The notes below the pieces were generated by a model. The model did no database searches and was not told where the DNA came from. It saw only the letters and a list, made by a program, of their open reading frames with translations. From contig NC_066322.1 of assembly GCF_022539315.1 (NCBI RefSeq), forward strand, positions 17,432,765-17,496,764: a stretch of 64,000 nt of DNA. Reading direction: 5' to 3'. This document shows, one piece after another, positions 25,581-38,935 of this stretch. Positions within the stretch are counted from its first letter, which is position 1. Every line of letters starts with the position of its first letter. This stretch comes from Serinus canaria (Eukaryota > Chordata > Aves > Passeriformes > Fringillidae). Made by a program: the position numbers and the translations under genes.

Positions 25581-26869
25581 CAGAGGGAGCAGTCCTGTGG
25601 CATCATGTTTTTCCAACTGGTCATTACATTTCTAGCTCTGATAGCTGTTCTTTGCAAATCCTCATTGGTTATTTCATGTGAAACATAAGTAAGGAAAAAA
25701 AATGAGCATGATTGCAGTCACTTAATTCTACAAGGCTCTTTCTGTTTCATAACAGTCACTGTTTTTCTATGAAAAATGGTTTGGCCCTAAAATATTAGAC
25801 TGTAAATTACAAGAGGAAGATTCATATATCTTCTATCTTGGCAAGTTTTCCCAGTATATCACTAGCACTGAGACCTAAAGTTTAGCTTGTTTTGCAAGGT
25901 TTGGTATAACTCACAGAAATTTTGGTTTGATGCACACAATTGTACTGTCTCTCTTCTACTTCTCAACTGGTCTCCAATGCAGGTTTGGTTAGATTTATTT
26001 AACTGCATTTTAGCAAAATCAACTGTGTATCAAGTGATTACCTATGATATAGTTACAGCACTTCCACAATTACATAATTGCTAAAATAAGAAGCAGGGCA
26101 AAACATGATGAGCATGTGTTAGGAAACAGTGCTGAGTTATGAGTTCTGCCTGTGAAGACAGCAATGCATAAAAGGATTCCCCAAGATTTATATTTGAAAA
26201 TGTGACTACAAAAGATGAAGGGTTTAATGTCATTTTTACTTTTAGAGGGAATGTCCTTTTGAGGGTGAAGGTGCAAGCTGTTTCTTCATCTTTAGCAGTG
26301 GGCTTTGCCTCCCACCCACTAAGAGAAGAAAGTGCCCTGCAACACTGTGTGGACCTTTGGTGAAGTCAGCTTTTTTAGTTGCTCTTCAGGAATCCTTTTC
26401 TTGTTCCAGCTTGTGAGACTCTCAGGTAGTCTTGTAAGAGCTGTTATTTCCAGCCTCATTGTCCACTTGTGGTATATTGCCTGAGCACAGGACCCTCCTG
26501 TGCAGTGGGGATCACAGGGACACGTGTCCTCCATCAGACACCTAACTGTTCAGCAGAAAGTGCAAGGGGAGACAAAAAAGCTCTGCCATCACAAAGGCTT
26601 GTGCTATGTGTGATAACCTTGAATCCATGATTTATTTTTCTTCCCTGCAAATACATATTTGTAGCTAAAACCATCCTTTCAAGCTTCTCTCCTGAGACTG
26701 ATAATTTCTTGGCATTCCAAGAGAAGGGGGTCACTGGTGTTCAGAGGAGCAGCTGAAGTAGCAGCATTATACAAAGCAGAAACACTTTCAGAGTCAGTAA
26801 ATGAAAGCAATGTACTTTGCTCCAATACTCATCAAACAGAAAGAAGAATCTGTCTCAGCATGCTGTAGG

Positions 26870-26960
26870 ATGATCATTAATTTTTAATAGTGTTAATGTT
26901 TATTAGTGACAGATGATTGACTTTAAGTGCCTTATGAATAATAAATAAATGATGTGGATT
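26870..26960. other. AT-rich block with PBX/MEIS/HOX-like cores, possible conserved non-coding element
   Basis: Within about 90 bases there are several TAAT cores, the MEIS-like 'tgacag', the PBX-like 'gatgattgac' and the CDX/HOX-like 'ataataaataaat'. The density of such cores resembles a developmental enhancer, but no conservation data are available. Confidence 0.18.
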
Positions 26961-27103
26961 TTGGGCATCTGCCTTAGATTTGTATGCAAAGCCAGTGGGA
27001 CTAACCTTCCCAGTTTGAGAGAAGTGTAGCTTCAATTCCTCAATGTCTGCTGTAACACAGACTGTAAGAGTTCTTGGGCTTTAGCTCTGCTAAACCTGGA
27101 AGG

Positions 27104-27132
27104 CCTTTCTGTCCCCTTTCTGTCCCCTTTCT
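27104..27132. repeat. Tandem repeat, 11-bp unit, about 2.6 copies
   Basis: The unit CCTTTCTGTCC is repeated twice perfectly, followed by the partial copy CCTTTCT. Confidence 0.9.
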
Positions 27133-30100
27133 TAGGGCACATTGACTGCTTAGCGGCCTCAGGGTGATAGGGGAGCTCACTGCAGCTCTTTTGGCGAGGA
27201 CAGAACTGCTGGAAGGTGCATTATTCACTCTGAGGCTCTGCTGGATTTCATAACACTTAAACACCTGTGTCCATCAAACAGAACGCACAGAATCGCAGCT
27301 AGAGCTGCTCTTGACTTTGTAATTTCATTGACTGACAGTTTAATATCTATTTATTTTCACATCTGACTCTGGTATAGACAGGCTGGCATCCTGAATGTCA
27401 GGATATTGTGCTGACAACTGTGTTTTTTCATTACTGTAGAAAAAAAAAGGGATTCTTCATAAGTAAAGGGGTTCTTTTCAGGCTCAGCAACTGTAATAAA
27501 GACCAAATTATACTTCATATAAATTTGGTAGTAACGAGTGATATGTTATGTGTACATATTTATATAGGAACAAGGGCACACAGTTTTCAACTTTCTGGTA
27601 ATCTGTCTCTTCCATCCTGTGAAATGCCATGTAATCATATTGTTTAAATAGCTGGAAAAACTGCCTTTACCACAGGCTCTCATGAGCAGCACGATCTTTG
27701 CTTAAATTAGATATTTAAAATTGCTCTCTTATTTTGATCCAATTTTATTTGCTTTCTAAACAGAAACAAGTGGCTTACCCCATCTAAATTCTACAATATT
27801 TGAAATTATTTAAGAGACTATTTTGAGAAAAGGGAAATATGTGTGTTCTGGTGAGGCTGTGCTGATGTTTAGAGAAAAAAAGGGTAAAAATGCTTTCATA
27901 TTGGGCACTGGCCAAATGGCTGATGACTCTGTAATAATGTTCTCCAGATGTTAGGCAGTTAAACCAGACCAAAATGCTGTTGCTAACTTATTGTTATTCA
28001 GCATTTACTATATAAACAGAAAATTTGTATTTAATTCCACTTTAGTTCAATGGATTGTGATTAATATTGTAATTACCCCAATTCAGAGAACTTTTTAGAC
28101 CAGACTCTTGGTTTTCTCAGAGCACAGCACACCATACATCAGCCCTAATTATATGGTGTATCTGGCTGGGATCTGCCCTGTAATCACATGCCCTAGTGTT
28201 CCCTGAACTACTGGGTGTTGTGTCAGCAAGGAGGAGACACAACTGCACTCTGTAAAACATTTCAAGATGCTGAAATTAAATTGCATCTTATCTGGGGAAA
28301 AAAAAGAATTGCCCTCAATATTCACAGCCGTTAGCTGGTCATCAGGTGACAGGAAATGATCTGAGCTTGTCTGATTTCTCAGCACTCTTGGCATTAATTA
28401 TTTTCATTAATAAAACTCCTTGCTTATGATTTTTGAAGATTTTTCATCCTGCCCAAGTGCCTTATCTCTGTTTCAGGGTGTTAGTCACTCTTACTCCACC
28501 ACGTCTGGCCTCCCTTGCCCAGCCCTGGCTTGGTCCATGCACCCATCTTCAGCCTGGCTGCTGCTCTTGAGCACAGGTGGAAGTCTGGGCTGGGCTGTCT
28601 TTAAGGGTAGAAATCTAGGCTGCTCCTATTGCTGGAGAGACACTTCAGTGCCCACAGGGGGCTTCTCATTGCACTTCCAGAAATCACAGCACAGCTTGCA
28701 CACTTGGAGAGCTTGGGGTGTCACACATCCCTTCAGGAACCCGCTGGAGGTGACAGCACACCTCGCTTTTCCCTGCTGGGCACCTGGGACTGGTCACCTC
28801 ACTGCTCTTAGACACTTCAAAATCCTCAAAACTCAGTCCTCTGGCACATGTTGGGTGCTTTGCTGTTGCTGCCCTGTACCAATAGAGATGCACAGAGACC
28901 ACCTTGGTGGTCAAAGGTAAAGAGAATATAGTGCTTGTACCTTTTGGAGTACATAACCATCAGGGGCAGATTTTGCATGACAAAAGCAGAACTAATTTCT
29001 GTGCAGCCAATCAAAGGGGCAGTATTTTAAACCCTGGTAAGGGCTTTGTGCTCTGCTTCCATTTACAGCAATGTCAAGAGTATAGCAAGGACAAATGGGA
29101 ATCATGTGTGATCATAATGTTCCTATTTATACACACATAAAATAGAACAGGCTTTTAAAAGCCAATACAATTTTCTATTATTATGATAACCTTAATAACA
29201 ATATGGTTTCACTGCAAATATATCAACCAATATAATAGAAATTGAGATAATGCCATAAAATTGAAGCATTATTTTTGGAATTTGAAGGACACCTGCCAGA
29301 AAACATTTACCAACTTGTGCAATCCACAGCAAATGAAATAAAAACTTACCTTCTGCTGTTGCCTGGTTATGACGTATTTACTATATGGTTTTCTTACTGT
29401 GGGTTTCTAAGATAATTAGTTGTTGTTGTTTAGTACAAAATATCTGACATAGAATTTACCAGGACACACTAAACAAATATTGAAATAAGAAAAGAGATAA
29501 TACTGTTTTTTAAAAGTCATTGGAAGATGCAAAACTGATAAATAATGTGTGTTTCCATGGTGGAACCCTACATGAACTAGATATGCTATGATTATCTCAA
29601 GCATTTTATTGAAATCTTCTGTTTAGATTTTGCATGTACTTTGCTGCCAGCTCAATTGAAATGAACTGCAGTATCTAAGTAAAAATTAGGTTTGTCTCCT
29701 TTAATTGCCAATGTTAAAAATATTTTTAATGAAGGAAGAGCTCACCAAAACACACCCTATGAACATTGTATCTATGTATCTAGAATGTGTTTTCAGAAAA
29801 TATCACCAATTTTGTTTATGAAATTAGCCTTCTTCTACTTATGACACAATTTGTGTCTTCTGTCTTTGCTTCTTTTGCTGAAATCACAGAATACTAAAAT
29901 TCTCATAAGACATTAATTTTCTTAATAGCTTCCATTTCAGTTCTTTGCTGATGGTGTATGTGTTCCTTTTAGTCATTTAGCAGTCTTTTGTCCCATTATT
30001 GACCAGTCCTTCCTCTTGCATTATGAAATACCATAACCATGAATGCCAAAGTGGATTGCTGGATGGTGTTTATTATTTTGTGTTACTTTACCATGTCATA

Positions 30101-31084
30101 CTTATCCACATTCTTGGCCCATTGGTAGTCTGCTGATTTTCCCTCCTCTGGGTGCTGAAGGATGTCTGGGAAAAAGGACCCATCTCCCACCAGATCCTGA
30201 GGTAGCTGAGCTATAACATGTGGCAGCCAGGGGAGGAAGGTCCCTGGAGTGGAAAATGCAGGGTTAGAAAATCCAGAATTCAGAAAAATCAAGGATGGCT
30301 TATGTCTTTATAGTTACTGAGTGACTTCTGCTTTCTGCCAGGTTTAAGGGTGTCAGAACTTGAACTTCCTTCTCTTATGCATGACAGGAGGAAGAAGGAA
30401 TGAGAAATGTTTGTTTCTTGTTTTCTCAAGCAGAGTTTATGACATCAAATACATTTGGAGGTGTGCTTGGAGAATGTGGCAGGGGATGGAGGACCTGGAG
30501 GCCTGATCAGTCTCACCAGTTTAGGAAAATCAAAGAGCTGGAAGGGGAGGAGTGCTGAGCTGCTGGGGGTCTGGGACAGCAAGTGGGGTGTCAGGGCACA
30601 AGGCTGCACACACAGCCCCTGGGGCAGCAGCCAGGGCTCCAGCACTCCAAGACATGGTGCTGCCCTAAGCAGGGTCTGCTTCTGCACGGCTGTGTCTGAA
30701 ACGGGCCCTGGGAAATGGCTGCAATCTAAGCAGAGTCAATACATCTGCCTTTACTTGAGTCTCCCTTTCCTCCCCAACAAAGTCTGGGGTTTTTTCTGAT
30801 GCTCCCAGTTGTCTTGAATGTCACAGATGATCAGGGCAACTCACCATAGATGCTCTCATTATTGTAGAAAAGGCAGTTGTGTATGTAAAATGTCAGTCTG
30901 AATGCTTCCTTTACCTGTGTGATGGAGGTTTAAATCCTGAGCAGGGCATGTGATTTCAGCTTGCCTTGAGCATAATAACCAAGTAATTACTCAGCTATTG
31001 AGAAAGGTCCTAATATCATTACAGACAGCCTGAATGTCCAGGCAATATCTGCCTATTATTTGAAACGGTTTCAAAATACTTCAG

Positions 31085-31100
31085 AAAAAAAAAAAAAAAA
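31085..31100. repeat. Homopolymer A tract (16 bases)
   Basis: An uninterrupted A run followed by 'cccaaaccc'. No retroposon body is recognised. Confidence 0.95.
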
Positions 31101-31765
31101 CCCAAACCCTCACATTCAAGTCACATGGGGAGAATATGAGTTATCATAAAAAAGTGTTATGAGATAATTCTAAATGTCAGTTTAGCATATTTTAACCTAT
31201 TGGATCTTTATACAGAGTTGAGTAACATCTTTCCTGAAGTAAATGTCTTTTTGGTAAACTGAAAGGGACAATAATATTTAAAGGTCAGTTAACATGGAGA
31301 GTAGGTTCTAGTTATTATTATTAAAGATCCAGCTGTATTACCTTTACACAACATTACCCCACAAATCCTTATTAAAACTGCAAAAGCAAACCACATCTTT
31401 CCCTTTTTCCCTCCCCGCCCCTCCTTCCTGCCACGATCCTGAGATCCTTGATTCTGCCTTCTCTTTATATGTAACAATTTCTCTAGTGAATAGCACTGGA
31501 TGATCCTCGCCCTGCTTCTGCCACGCTGCATCTGAAAGAGTCATACATTATAGCTGCTGTCAGTGCTGCCAACCAGAAAAAACCCTCTCATTTCTACATT
31601 ACATTTCAGCCTCCCACGTATGACATGAGCTACCCTGCAAACCGTTGTTTAATAGTTTTCAGCTGCTTAGGAAATGGTAGTTGATTTCAAAGGGGTTTTT
31701 ATTGAAGAGGAAGTTGCAGTAGTGTGTTATGTGACTACTACTGTGTTTAATTGGAAGCAGGCAGG

Positions 31766-31784
31766 CTGTCTGTCTGTCTGTCTG
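31766..31784. repeat. Tetranucleotide microsatellite (CTGT)n
   Basis: Four full CTGT units and a partial fifth, uninterrupted. Confidence 0.95.
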
Positions 31785-32690
31785 CCCAGTGCACTGCCCA
31801 CCCAGCTGTGACCAGCTGGTATTAATGGGCTACACAATGAGATGGTTCATTTGTGCACGAGCCCCCCTCCCCAGAAAACTCTGCTGGGAGGGTTTCAGTG
31901 GCAGGGTGTGTGTCTCCCAGGGCTGGGGGCTTGGGGGGCTGTGCTGCAGGCTGGCAGCACGGGGTGGGCACAGGGCTCTGTTCCCTTACACACCATGAGG
32001 TGACTGTCCTGGGGGTATGGCTGGGGACTTCCTCCCACAGCCCTCAGCTGCTGCTCAAGCTGTGCTTTGCTTGAGGTCTCCTCTTGTCTCTTAGCCACTA
32101 CTCACAGTAGTGAGCCATGAGTCTGGTGCATGAGATGGAAGAGTTTGCTCTGTGTTGATATCTGCATCTGGAAGCTTCTCTGGGCTGTGCTGCAGCCCTT
32201 TTGTTACCAGGATGGCCTCGAACAAAGAGGCAGTTAGCTGCTTTTCCCGAGGGGAAGTTGCTGCCAGGGTTTGGTGCTGCAGAGGTGGGTGCTGGTATGA
32301 GTGAGGTAGCTGGCCAGGAATTGGAAAAGCAATGACCAAAATAAGGAGATGGGATCATGTTTTCTTTCTTCACAGTGCTGGGTGTAGAAACCCGTGATTT
32401 GGGAGCCCTTTCAGTCAAGGTGAACACAGAGCAAGGCTGGGGCAGCTGTTATCCTGCTCCTGGGCTTGCAGAGGATCAGCAGTTCAGTGCTTGAGTCGCC
32501 AGTACCTGTGCTGTGCCATCTCCAGCCAGCTCTGCTCCTCAGCCCTGCACAGCAGGCGGTTCTAGCCTGAGCACAGGCTGCTGGTAACACAGCCAGGTCA
32601 GTGACAGGCTTGCAGGTAACAACAGCACAGGCTGGGCAGGGTGAAGGGTAGCTGTGTTGGGAAGTTATTTGCCCTTGGTTACTTTTCACA
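31780..32690. other. GC-rich patch of about 0.9 kb
   Basis: It is raised in GC over its surroundings, with overlapping frames open on both strands. No splice-flanked exon or promoter-like CpG cluster is evident. Confidence 0.4.
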
Positions 32691-34980
32691 CCCCATTAGG
32701 CTTGAGGCTGCAGAGATGCAGAACTAGCACTAGTGGGACACTGCAGAAATACCCCCTTTCCATTGCCATGGGAAGCTCCTGAGTGCCAAACTTTGTGATG
32801 CTATTCTAGCAAACAGTAAAAACATAGGGAAGAATTTAGCACTCTGTTTTTCAATGTTCTGGGGGCTCCTTCATGACCTCTACATCCATATTTTCACCCC
32901 TGTAAGAAAATGTGTCTTCCTGTTTGTGTTTTGTTTCTAGAGCATCCTAACTTCCTTTCTTTCCTTGTTTCATTTCTGGGTGAAAATCCAAACCCACATA
33001 AGCACCCAGTTTTCCCTGCTTCTGGTGTCCTTGATTCCCTCTAAGTGAAAGGCTTCAAAAGGCTATTTTCCCAGCTTAGTATTCTCTCCCCTCTTGTGCC
33101 AGTTCACTGATGACCTCACTGGTCTAAAGATAGGCTCACCTTCCCCCCAGGTGCAGGAGAGCAGGACCACACTGCAGCTGTGGAGGTGATGGAAGTGTTG
33201 CCTTTCCTTTTAGCAGCTATGTTGGCTTCCATGGTAGAAGCCTCACCTCTTCAGGCCTGTGGCAGGAGGTTTGGAGCTGGCCATAAGAGATGGATGGGGT
33301 GGGAAGGCAGGGCTGGGGCTGGGACACGTCTGCCTGCCAGGGAGGAAGGCTGGCCACTGCACAGCTCCTACAGGAGGAGGTTGGTGGTGGAGACAGCATC
33401 TCTGGGGCCTTGGAGGGCTCTTCTTCCTGAGGAAGCACAGAAAGCTGAAAGATGCTCCACCTGTCCTTTACCCCTCCAATAAGTATTCTGCCCTGTGCCC
33501 TCTAGATGTGAGAAAGAAAATGTGATTAAAAAGGTAAAATGCTTTTATTTGTGAAATATTCGCTTTGTGTAATATGTATTCAAAAGCAGATACTCATTTA
33601 AAGGTTATATTTAATATAGCTCTGCTCCAGTTTTTCTTTTTTATTATTTTCTTATATATCTTTTCACTTTCTAAGGCAATGCTCCAGTGACTACTGCAAT
33701 ATAATAGCTGCTTTCTCTCTCAGTACACAATTTGACAGCATTTATTCTTTCCTTCAGTGAACATAATTACTTCACATATGGAACCTGTGATAGCCTACAG
33801 GCATCTGAGAGAAACCAGAATCATACAATCTGTCCCCTTTGTGAGCTTAATTTACATTCACAAGTGTCATTTTAATAGTGCTGGCAACATGTAGGATAAA
33901 AATTACAGGTCAGCTGCAGCATGTCACAGGGAACTGTGCTTAAGTCAATAACATGGTATTATTACATTCTGGATAATTTTACAAGGTAGATCTCACAGAA
34001 GGAATTTGACCCCTATTTCTTTAGTTTTCTGCCTTTTGGTTTCCTTCATCAGGTAATTCGCTTAGAAATGGATGTTGCAAAACTGCAAACATGTTGACAA
34101 AGAGGTTAGACTGTAGCAGGCATTTCCAAATCAGAAAGCAACACCTTTCCCTTGCTGTAACTTGTAACAGTGCTTAGAATTGCCATGCTCTGGCATATTT
34201 AAAAATTTTCCCTGTTAATTCTTGAAATTTGTTTTCCTTATCCATGTAATAAAAATACTGAGGGGCATAGCCTTTTGCCTTCTCATTTCATACAGTTGAC
34301 AGAAGTTTGAGCTTTCTGCAACTGATTATTTTTTAGCCAGCAAAAGCAGTCTCAGGCTGGCCATCTTACAGACATTTTGTTCAAGAAAAATAGTGACTGT
34401 CACAGAGACATGCTGCATACAGACCTGTGTGTGATTCATGATTTAATGTATATAGCTATAAGACCTAAAAATAATAGCTTATTTTTTATATGGGCATCTG
34501 TAATATAGATAAAGGTGCAATAAATAATCTAGTAAGCATCAGTTTGTTTTTTTTTTTTAGGGAAAACTTGTTTTGGGGTAGAGCACTCAATTCAAATATA
34601 AAATCAATCTTAGTTACCATTACTGATTATTTTTTGTTTTTACAAACCCCATAATTGACGGCATTTTAAGCTTTCAAAGTTTGTTTGGGGCTTGCACAGT
34701 TTGCCCATAGTACTGTGACATTCAAAAAGTCCATGTCCACACAAGCAAGGCAAACACACCCCCAGGTGCCCCCCCTGCACACATACCCAAACACATCCAT
34801 TACCATCCACACAGCCATTTACTCCTCCTGAAGTTTGCATCCTTCTCTTGCTGTAAGCCTTTTTAACCATTGGAGAAACACAAGGGGGAAAACATCTTTT
34901 ATCTACTGATTCATTTTCATATCACTGACAGTGTTGGAGTTAAGTGGGTTTTTTAACTAAGCCCACGCACCCGCCCCATT

Positions 34981-34991
34981 CCCCCCCCCCC
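34981..34991. repeat. Homopolymer C tract (11 bases)
   Basis: An uninterrupted C run followed by 'aaaaataaa'. Its length is likely to vary between reads and individuals. Confidence 0.95.
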
Positions 34992-35994
34992 AAAAATAAA
35001 AGCATATTTTTCCTGTGAGGAGACTAGATAGAACATACTTGAATCTACAGCAAAAAATATGATAAACTAACAGCAAGGAACTGGATGCATAAATAACTAG
35101 ATATAGTGCAGATGCCCACTACCTGAAAACTTGTAACAAGGCTGAGAATGAAGCAAAAATGTGTAAACCCCCCAAATAATTGAGGTTAAATCAGGAAAAT
35201 TATAACTTGAATACATCACATGTTTTTGAGAGTGAAGATAGATAGGGACAGAAAAGGATGCCTTTTGAGACTGCTGGAATGCCTATCAAAGCTCTGTGTT
35301 TTTCTAAAGGATGTGTCCCACTCAGCTGGTGGTCTGGTGTGGGAAGTCAGTCAATTTTGTTTCACTGTCCATGTTTAAGTCCATCCAGGCATTAAATCCC
35401 CTAAAATACCCAGCCAAACTCTGCAGTCTAATGTCAGCTTTTACTTGGGAAAATATGTATTTGGGGCACTGGGAAATGTTTTCAGGTAAGGAAAGTGTCT
35501 ATTAGTCATGTTCCTCAGAGTGTGGCATAGGAAAGTGTTTGCATTTCACTCTTTACCCTAGCAGGAGGCCCTGGTTTTGTTTCAAGCTCTCAGTTGCTGC
35601 AAGGGTGTAGGCTGGGAAACAAGAGCCACAAAGGGCAAGCTGGAGGTGTTCATTCCACCTCTGGAGCTCTCCCCCATACCCATCTTAGCATAAAAACTTC
35701 TGTCACTGATACCCATGACAACATATGTGCAAATACTAATATTCTATGTGCCAGATGACTTGTTGATCAAACTCTTTTACCAGTGGGATATTTGAAACGT
35801 GATAATTTTCATTCTTTGTGAGGATCCTGTATGAGCTACAGTTCAGTTGCAGAAAAGTCTCATTTATTCCACTGGAGATGTGCTGGAGTGTCTTGCCTGC
35901 CTCTCCTCAGCTTCTGTCTTCTCCCTTGCCTGATACTAAGTTTATTATTTGCTTGATTAACTGTTGCCGTATCTGGTTTTTTTTTCTATTTTAG

Positions 35995-36108
35995 ATGAGG
36001 AAAAATAAAAGAGGAAAAAAAGAGTCTTACAGGGGAGACTCTGCAGCCAGAAGGAAGCTGGTTGCAAGACTCTGCCTATGAATGGGGATTACTTCTGCTT
36101 CTTAAAAG
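35995..36108 (+). other. Candidate exon (5' untranslated or lncRNA)
   Basis: A strong pyrimidine tract and acceptor ('tttttttttctattttag') precede the segment, and the consensus donor 'ggtaaggg' (cut after 'aaaag') follows. The 114 bases between are purine-rich. A frame from the ATG at 35995 gives 28 basic residues before stopping. A second ATG at 36078 opens a frame of ten codons, beginning Met-Asn-Gly-Asp-Tyr, that runs through the donor. The exon could therefore be a first coding exon, an upstream untranslated exon or part of a non-coding RNA. I see no adjoining coding exon. Confidence 0.3.
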
Positions 36109-38900
36109 GTAAGGGACACAATAAAGTTTTTGGCCTGACATCCTCTTTTCCCCAGTAGAACACAATTGTGCTGATAACTTTTGTGAGAAGAGGCTGAACA
36201 TGCAGTAGATTAATTCTGTTCTTGGGCCTAGAACTTGAGCCTTTGAGCTCTCTCTTTGTGTCAGCTTGTGATGCTGGGCCCTGGAAGTCCTTTTTCTGTC
36301 ACCTCCTGTTGAGCGGATGTTTATTGGCGAGAAAACTTATCTTAAGAGCTGTTAAGGTTTCATCAGCATAGTTTGGAAAAAGCTTTTGTGTTTCATCACC
36401 AATGCTTTTGAACAAAAGTGAAGTCTTTGTGGGCTGGTTTCAGGGAAGTTGCCAGGCAACTGAGAGGTTATAGCTTGTAGTAAGACCTGGTGGCTTGTGG
36501 ACATAATCAGTTGGTTTTGCTTTGCAAAGTAAAATAAGAAATTGCTCTGGTGAGATTGCCGAAAATGGAGTTTTTTCCCATATTAGGGAGAAGTTCTGTG
36601 CTTGGCTGGGATGATGGTACTTGGCCATGCTTGCCTGGTGGCACCTGGGGCTCCCTCCATGTGCTGCAGGCAGGCACAGTGCCCCATTTCAGCCCCTCTG
36701 CCCCAGTGTGCAGCAGCAGAACAGATGCAGGAGCCTGCATTAGTGCAGACAGTCTTTCATCTTAAATTTTCTGAGTGATGGGTAAAGGAGCAAATCTACA
36801 GATTGCATGTGTGCTGTTTTAATTTACCACTTACAGGATGAAGCAGAACAGAGTCTATGGTTAATACAGATTTTAAAAAGATAATGAGATGTTTTGCCTC
36901 CCAAGCTGGCGTACAATCTTATTTTCTTTACTCCTCCTCCTCCAAAAAAACCCCCTACCAAGCTCTTGTCTCTGATTTGTTCATAAATACAATATCAAAC
37001 ACCTCCTCTGTGCCTCTGATGTGTGCTCGAGGCCGTGTGCCACTGTGTTGATTCATCTGGAGGATGCCCGGCGTGTGAGTGGCTTGGCACAGTGTGGTAC
37101 ACGGAGGAATCTGAGAGTGAGAAAGGCAGAGGCAATGGCATAATTATGAAGGATTTCTTCCCCTCATACTGCTTCTTGTTATTTATTCTTCTCTCCATGT
37201 TTCCCCTGGTTATTTCTCTTCCTGAAATGAAAATAACCTGGCAAGAAAACAATGTTTCCACTCCCATCATTTTTAGGCAAGGAACACCAGGCATGTTTTT
37301 TTTAGCGTTGCTAACTGACGGATGATTATTCACCAATATTTTTTGTTGAAGCAAGCAGGCTTGTTAACTGTGGTGACATTTTTAGTGATGCTATGATATC
37401 CCAGTGTCATTGTTGCTTGATTTATCAGTGTCTAAAGGATTATTTTGTTGAAAAACCTACCATGGATCTTGCGTTTAAGGCTGACTTTATATGCGTATGA
37501 CTACAAGTGTGTGAATTTGTATGAAAATAAGGAACAGAACTGTTAAGATGCTTCTTCTGTTTTGGGCTTTTGGCTCCGTGTCATAAAATACAAACTGGAG
37601 CCTTGAATTTCCATGCTTTAAAATGGCATACTTAAGCTGAGAAATACTGTAACTGAGATCAGCTCAGCCACAGCCATCCTACAGTTTGCATCTATTTACC
37701 CCCCATGTTCTCCAAATTCCTGACTCACCTTCTTTTATTCCTATACTTCTTCAGGACTATTACTTGCAACCTCTGCTCCCTCCAGCTATAGACAAAGGCT
37801 ATCCTTGACCTCCCCAGCTTGTTCAGCACCACCTGCTCACCGGGCACAACTGGATCCACTGCTGAGGTATTGCGCGTGGCTGCCAGGGGTCTTTGAAGGG
37901 TTACAGTCAGCATGGCTGGAGGAGTGGGATGGCAGGAGTCTGTGGGGTCACCCTGCCTAGGAAGGGGTGAGGACAAATAGGGATCCCATTCCCTTGGAGA
38001 AAGAACACTTGGTGAGAAATCCCTTGGAGCAAAGCATTGCTGAAGGGCTGGGAATGAGAAGCCCAGGAGCATTTCCCTGCTGCAAACATTTCCTGCACAG
38101 AAATGCAAGGGTGCAAGTCTGTGGGCACAGCTTGGTTCAGCCCTGGCAGCTGGAGTCTGAAGCAGTGGTTAAGATAATGTGAATGCTGGGTACCTGCCTG
38201 GAGATGCAGCAACCACAGACAGTTTGAAAAAAACAAAAAATTCAAAATGGAAAAGATGTGACCTTGATGCTTTTTAAACTCAGTGAAAGCGAATGTGCTT
38301 AGATTTCCTGGGAAAAAAGATGCCATTGGAAATTCTGTGTAAGTGTAAATATATGAAAGCCAACGGAGGTAAAGTTTTTTCCTAATTAGGATAATTAAAA
38401 AGAAAAGCAGTCAGCAAGCTGTATGCCAGACGCAGAGCACCACAGCTCCTTTGCTAAAGCAGGAGCAGATTTTTTCATGGAGTGGTGTCTTGTTCCTTTT
38501 CTCTCTTGAGACACCCTGGTTGCCCTGCCTGGGTGAAACCTATGTAGTCCAGCTTGGGTTGTACAGCATTGCTGGTCAAGATTATGACATTTCCCCTTCT
38601 CCCCCCCTCTTCCCCCCTCCTAATTTTAAAGTGACAAAAACATGTGGTTCTGTCAGTCTTACGGTGGCTCAGCTCACCCATCATCCCCAGTTCCCCCAAA
38701 ACGCTCTGGGAAATTTAGGTGCTTTCCAGCTCCAGGAAGCAGGTCCACAGGGGTTGCAGCATTAAATCCAGATCACAGTTACATAGCTAGAAGGGACAAA
38801 TATGCCTATTCTGGATCGGCCTGCAAAATCAGATCAACTGTCAAAAAATTGTTTTGTCCTGAAGAGAGATGGCAGAAAGGAAAGGCAGAGCACATTTTGC

Positions 38901-38935
38901 TAAAGGACCTCCAAGGGCCACTTGGAGGTCCTTTA
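38901..38935. repeat. Perfect 15-bp inverted repeat with 5-base loop
   Basis: The left arm at 38901-38915 (TAAAGGACCTCCAAG) is the exact reverse complement of the right arm at 38921-38935, separated by GGCCA. The pairing does not extend past either end, so the stem is shorter than a usual microRNA precursor. Confidence 0.95.

Larger units (their letters stand above)
24729..35994. other. Non-coding stretch with alternating AT-rich DNA and GC-rich patches
   Basis: GC-rich patches lie at about 28480-28880, 30440-30730, 31780-32690 and 33130-33480. Simple repeats include a 10-bp tandem duplication (25561-25580), an 11-bp tandem repeat (27104-27132), A16 at 31085-31100, (CTGT)n at 31766-31784 and C11 at 34981-34991. 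The frame at 28420-28920 (166 codons) runs through a GC-rich patch and overlaps frames on both strands. I do not support it as a gene. Confidence 0.6.

Noticed and set aside
28650..28664. CTCF-like 'cccacagggggctt'
   Set aside because: Two mismatches in the core and no further flanking match. Too weak to call without a matrix score.
28420..28920. 166-codon frame, plus strand, the longest in the window
   Set aside because: It begins in AT-rich DNA and runs through a GC-rich patch, with overlapping frames on both strands. An acceptor-like 'ctgtttcag' and a donor-like 'ggtaaag' exist near its ends, but the chain looks random and Trp/Ser/Leu-rich.
29345..29420. Strong minus-strand donor-like site ('agaaggtaagtttt')
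   Set aside because: No acceptor or open frame lies at a suitable distance upstream on that strand.
37725..38108. 127-codon frame, minus strand, near a donor-like site
   Set aside because: GC-rich patch with another long minus frame overlapping it (37907-38326). The donor-like 'gtgagtcag' is not matched by a clear acceptor.
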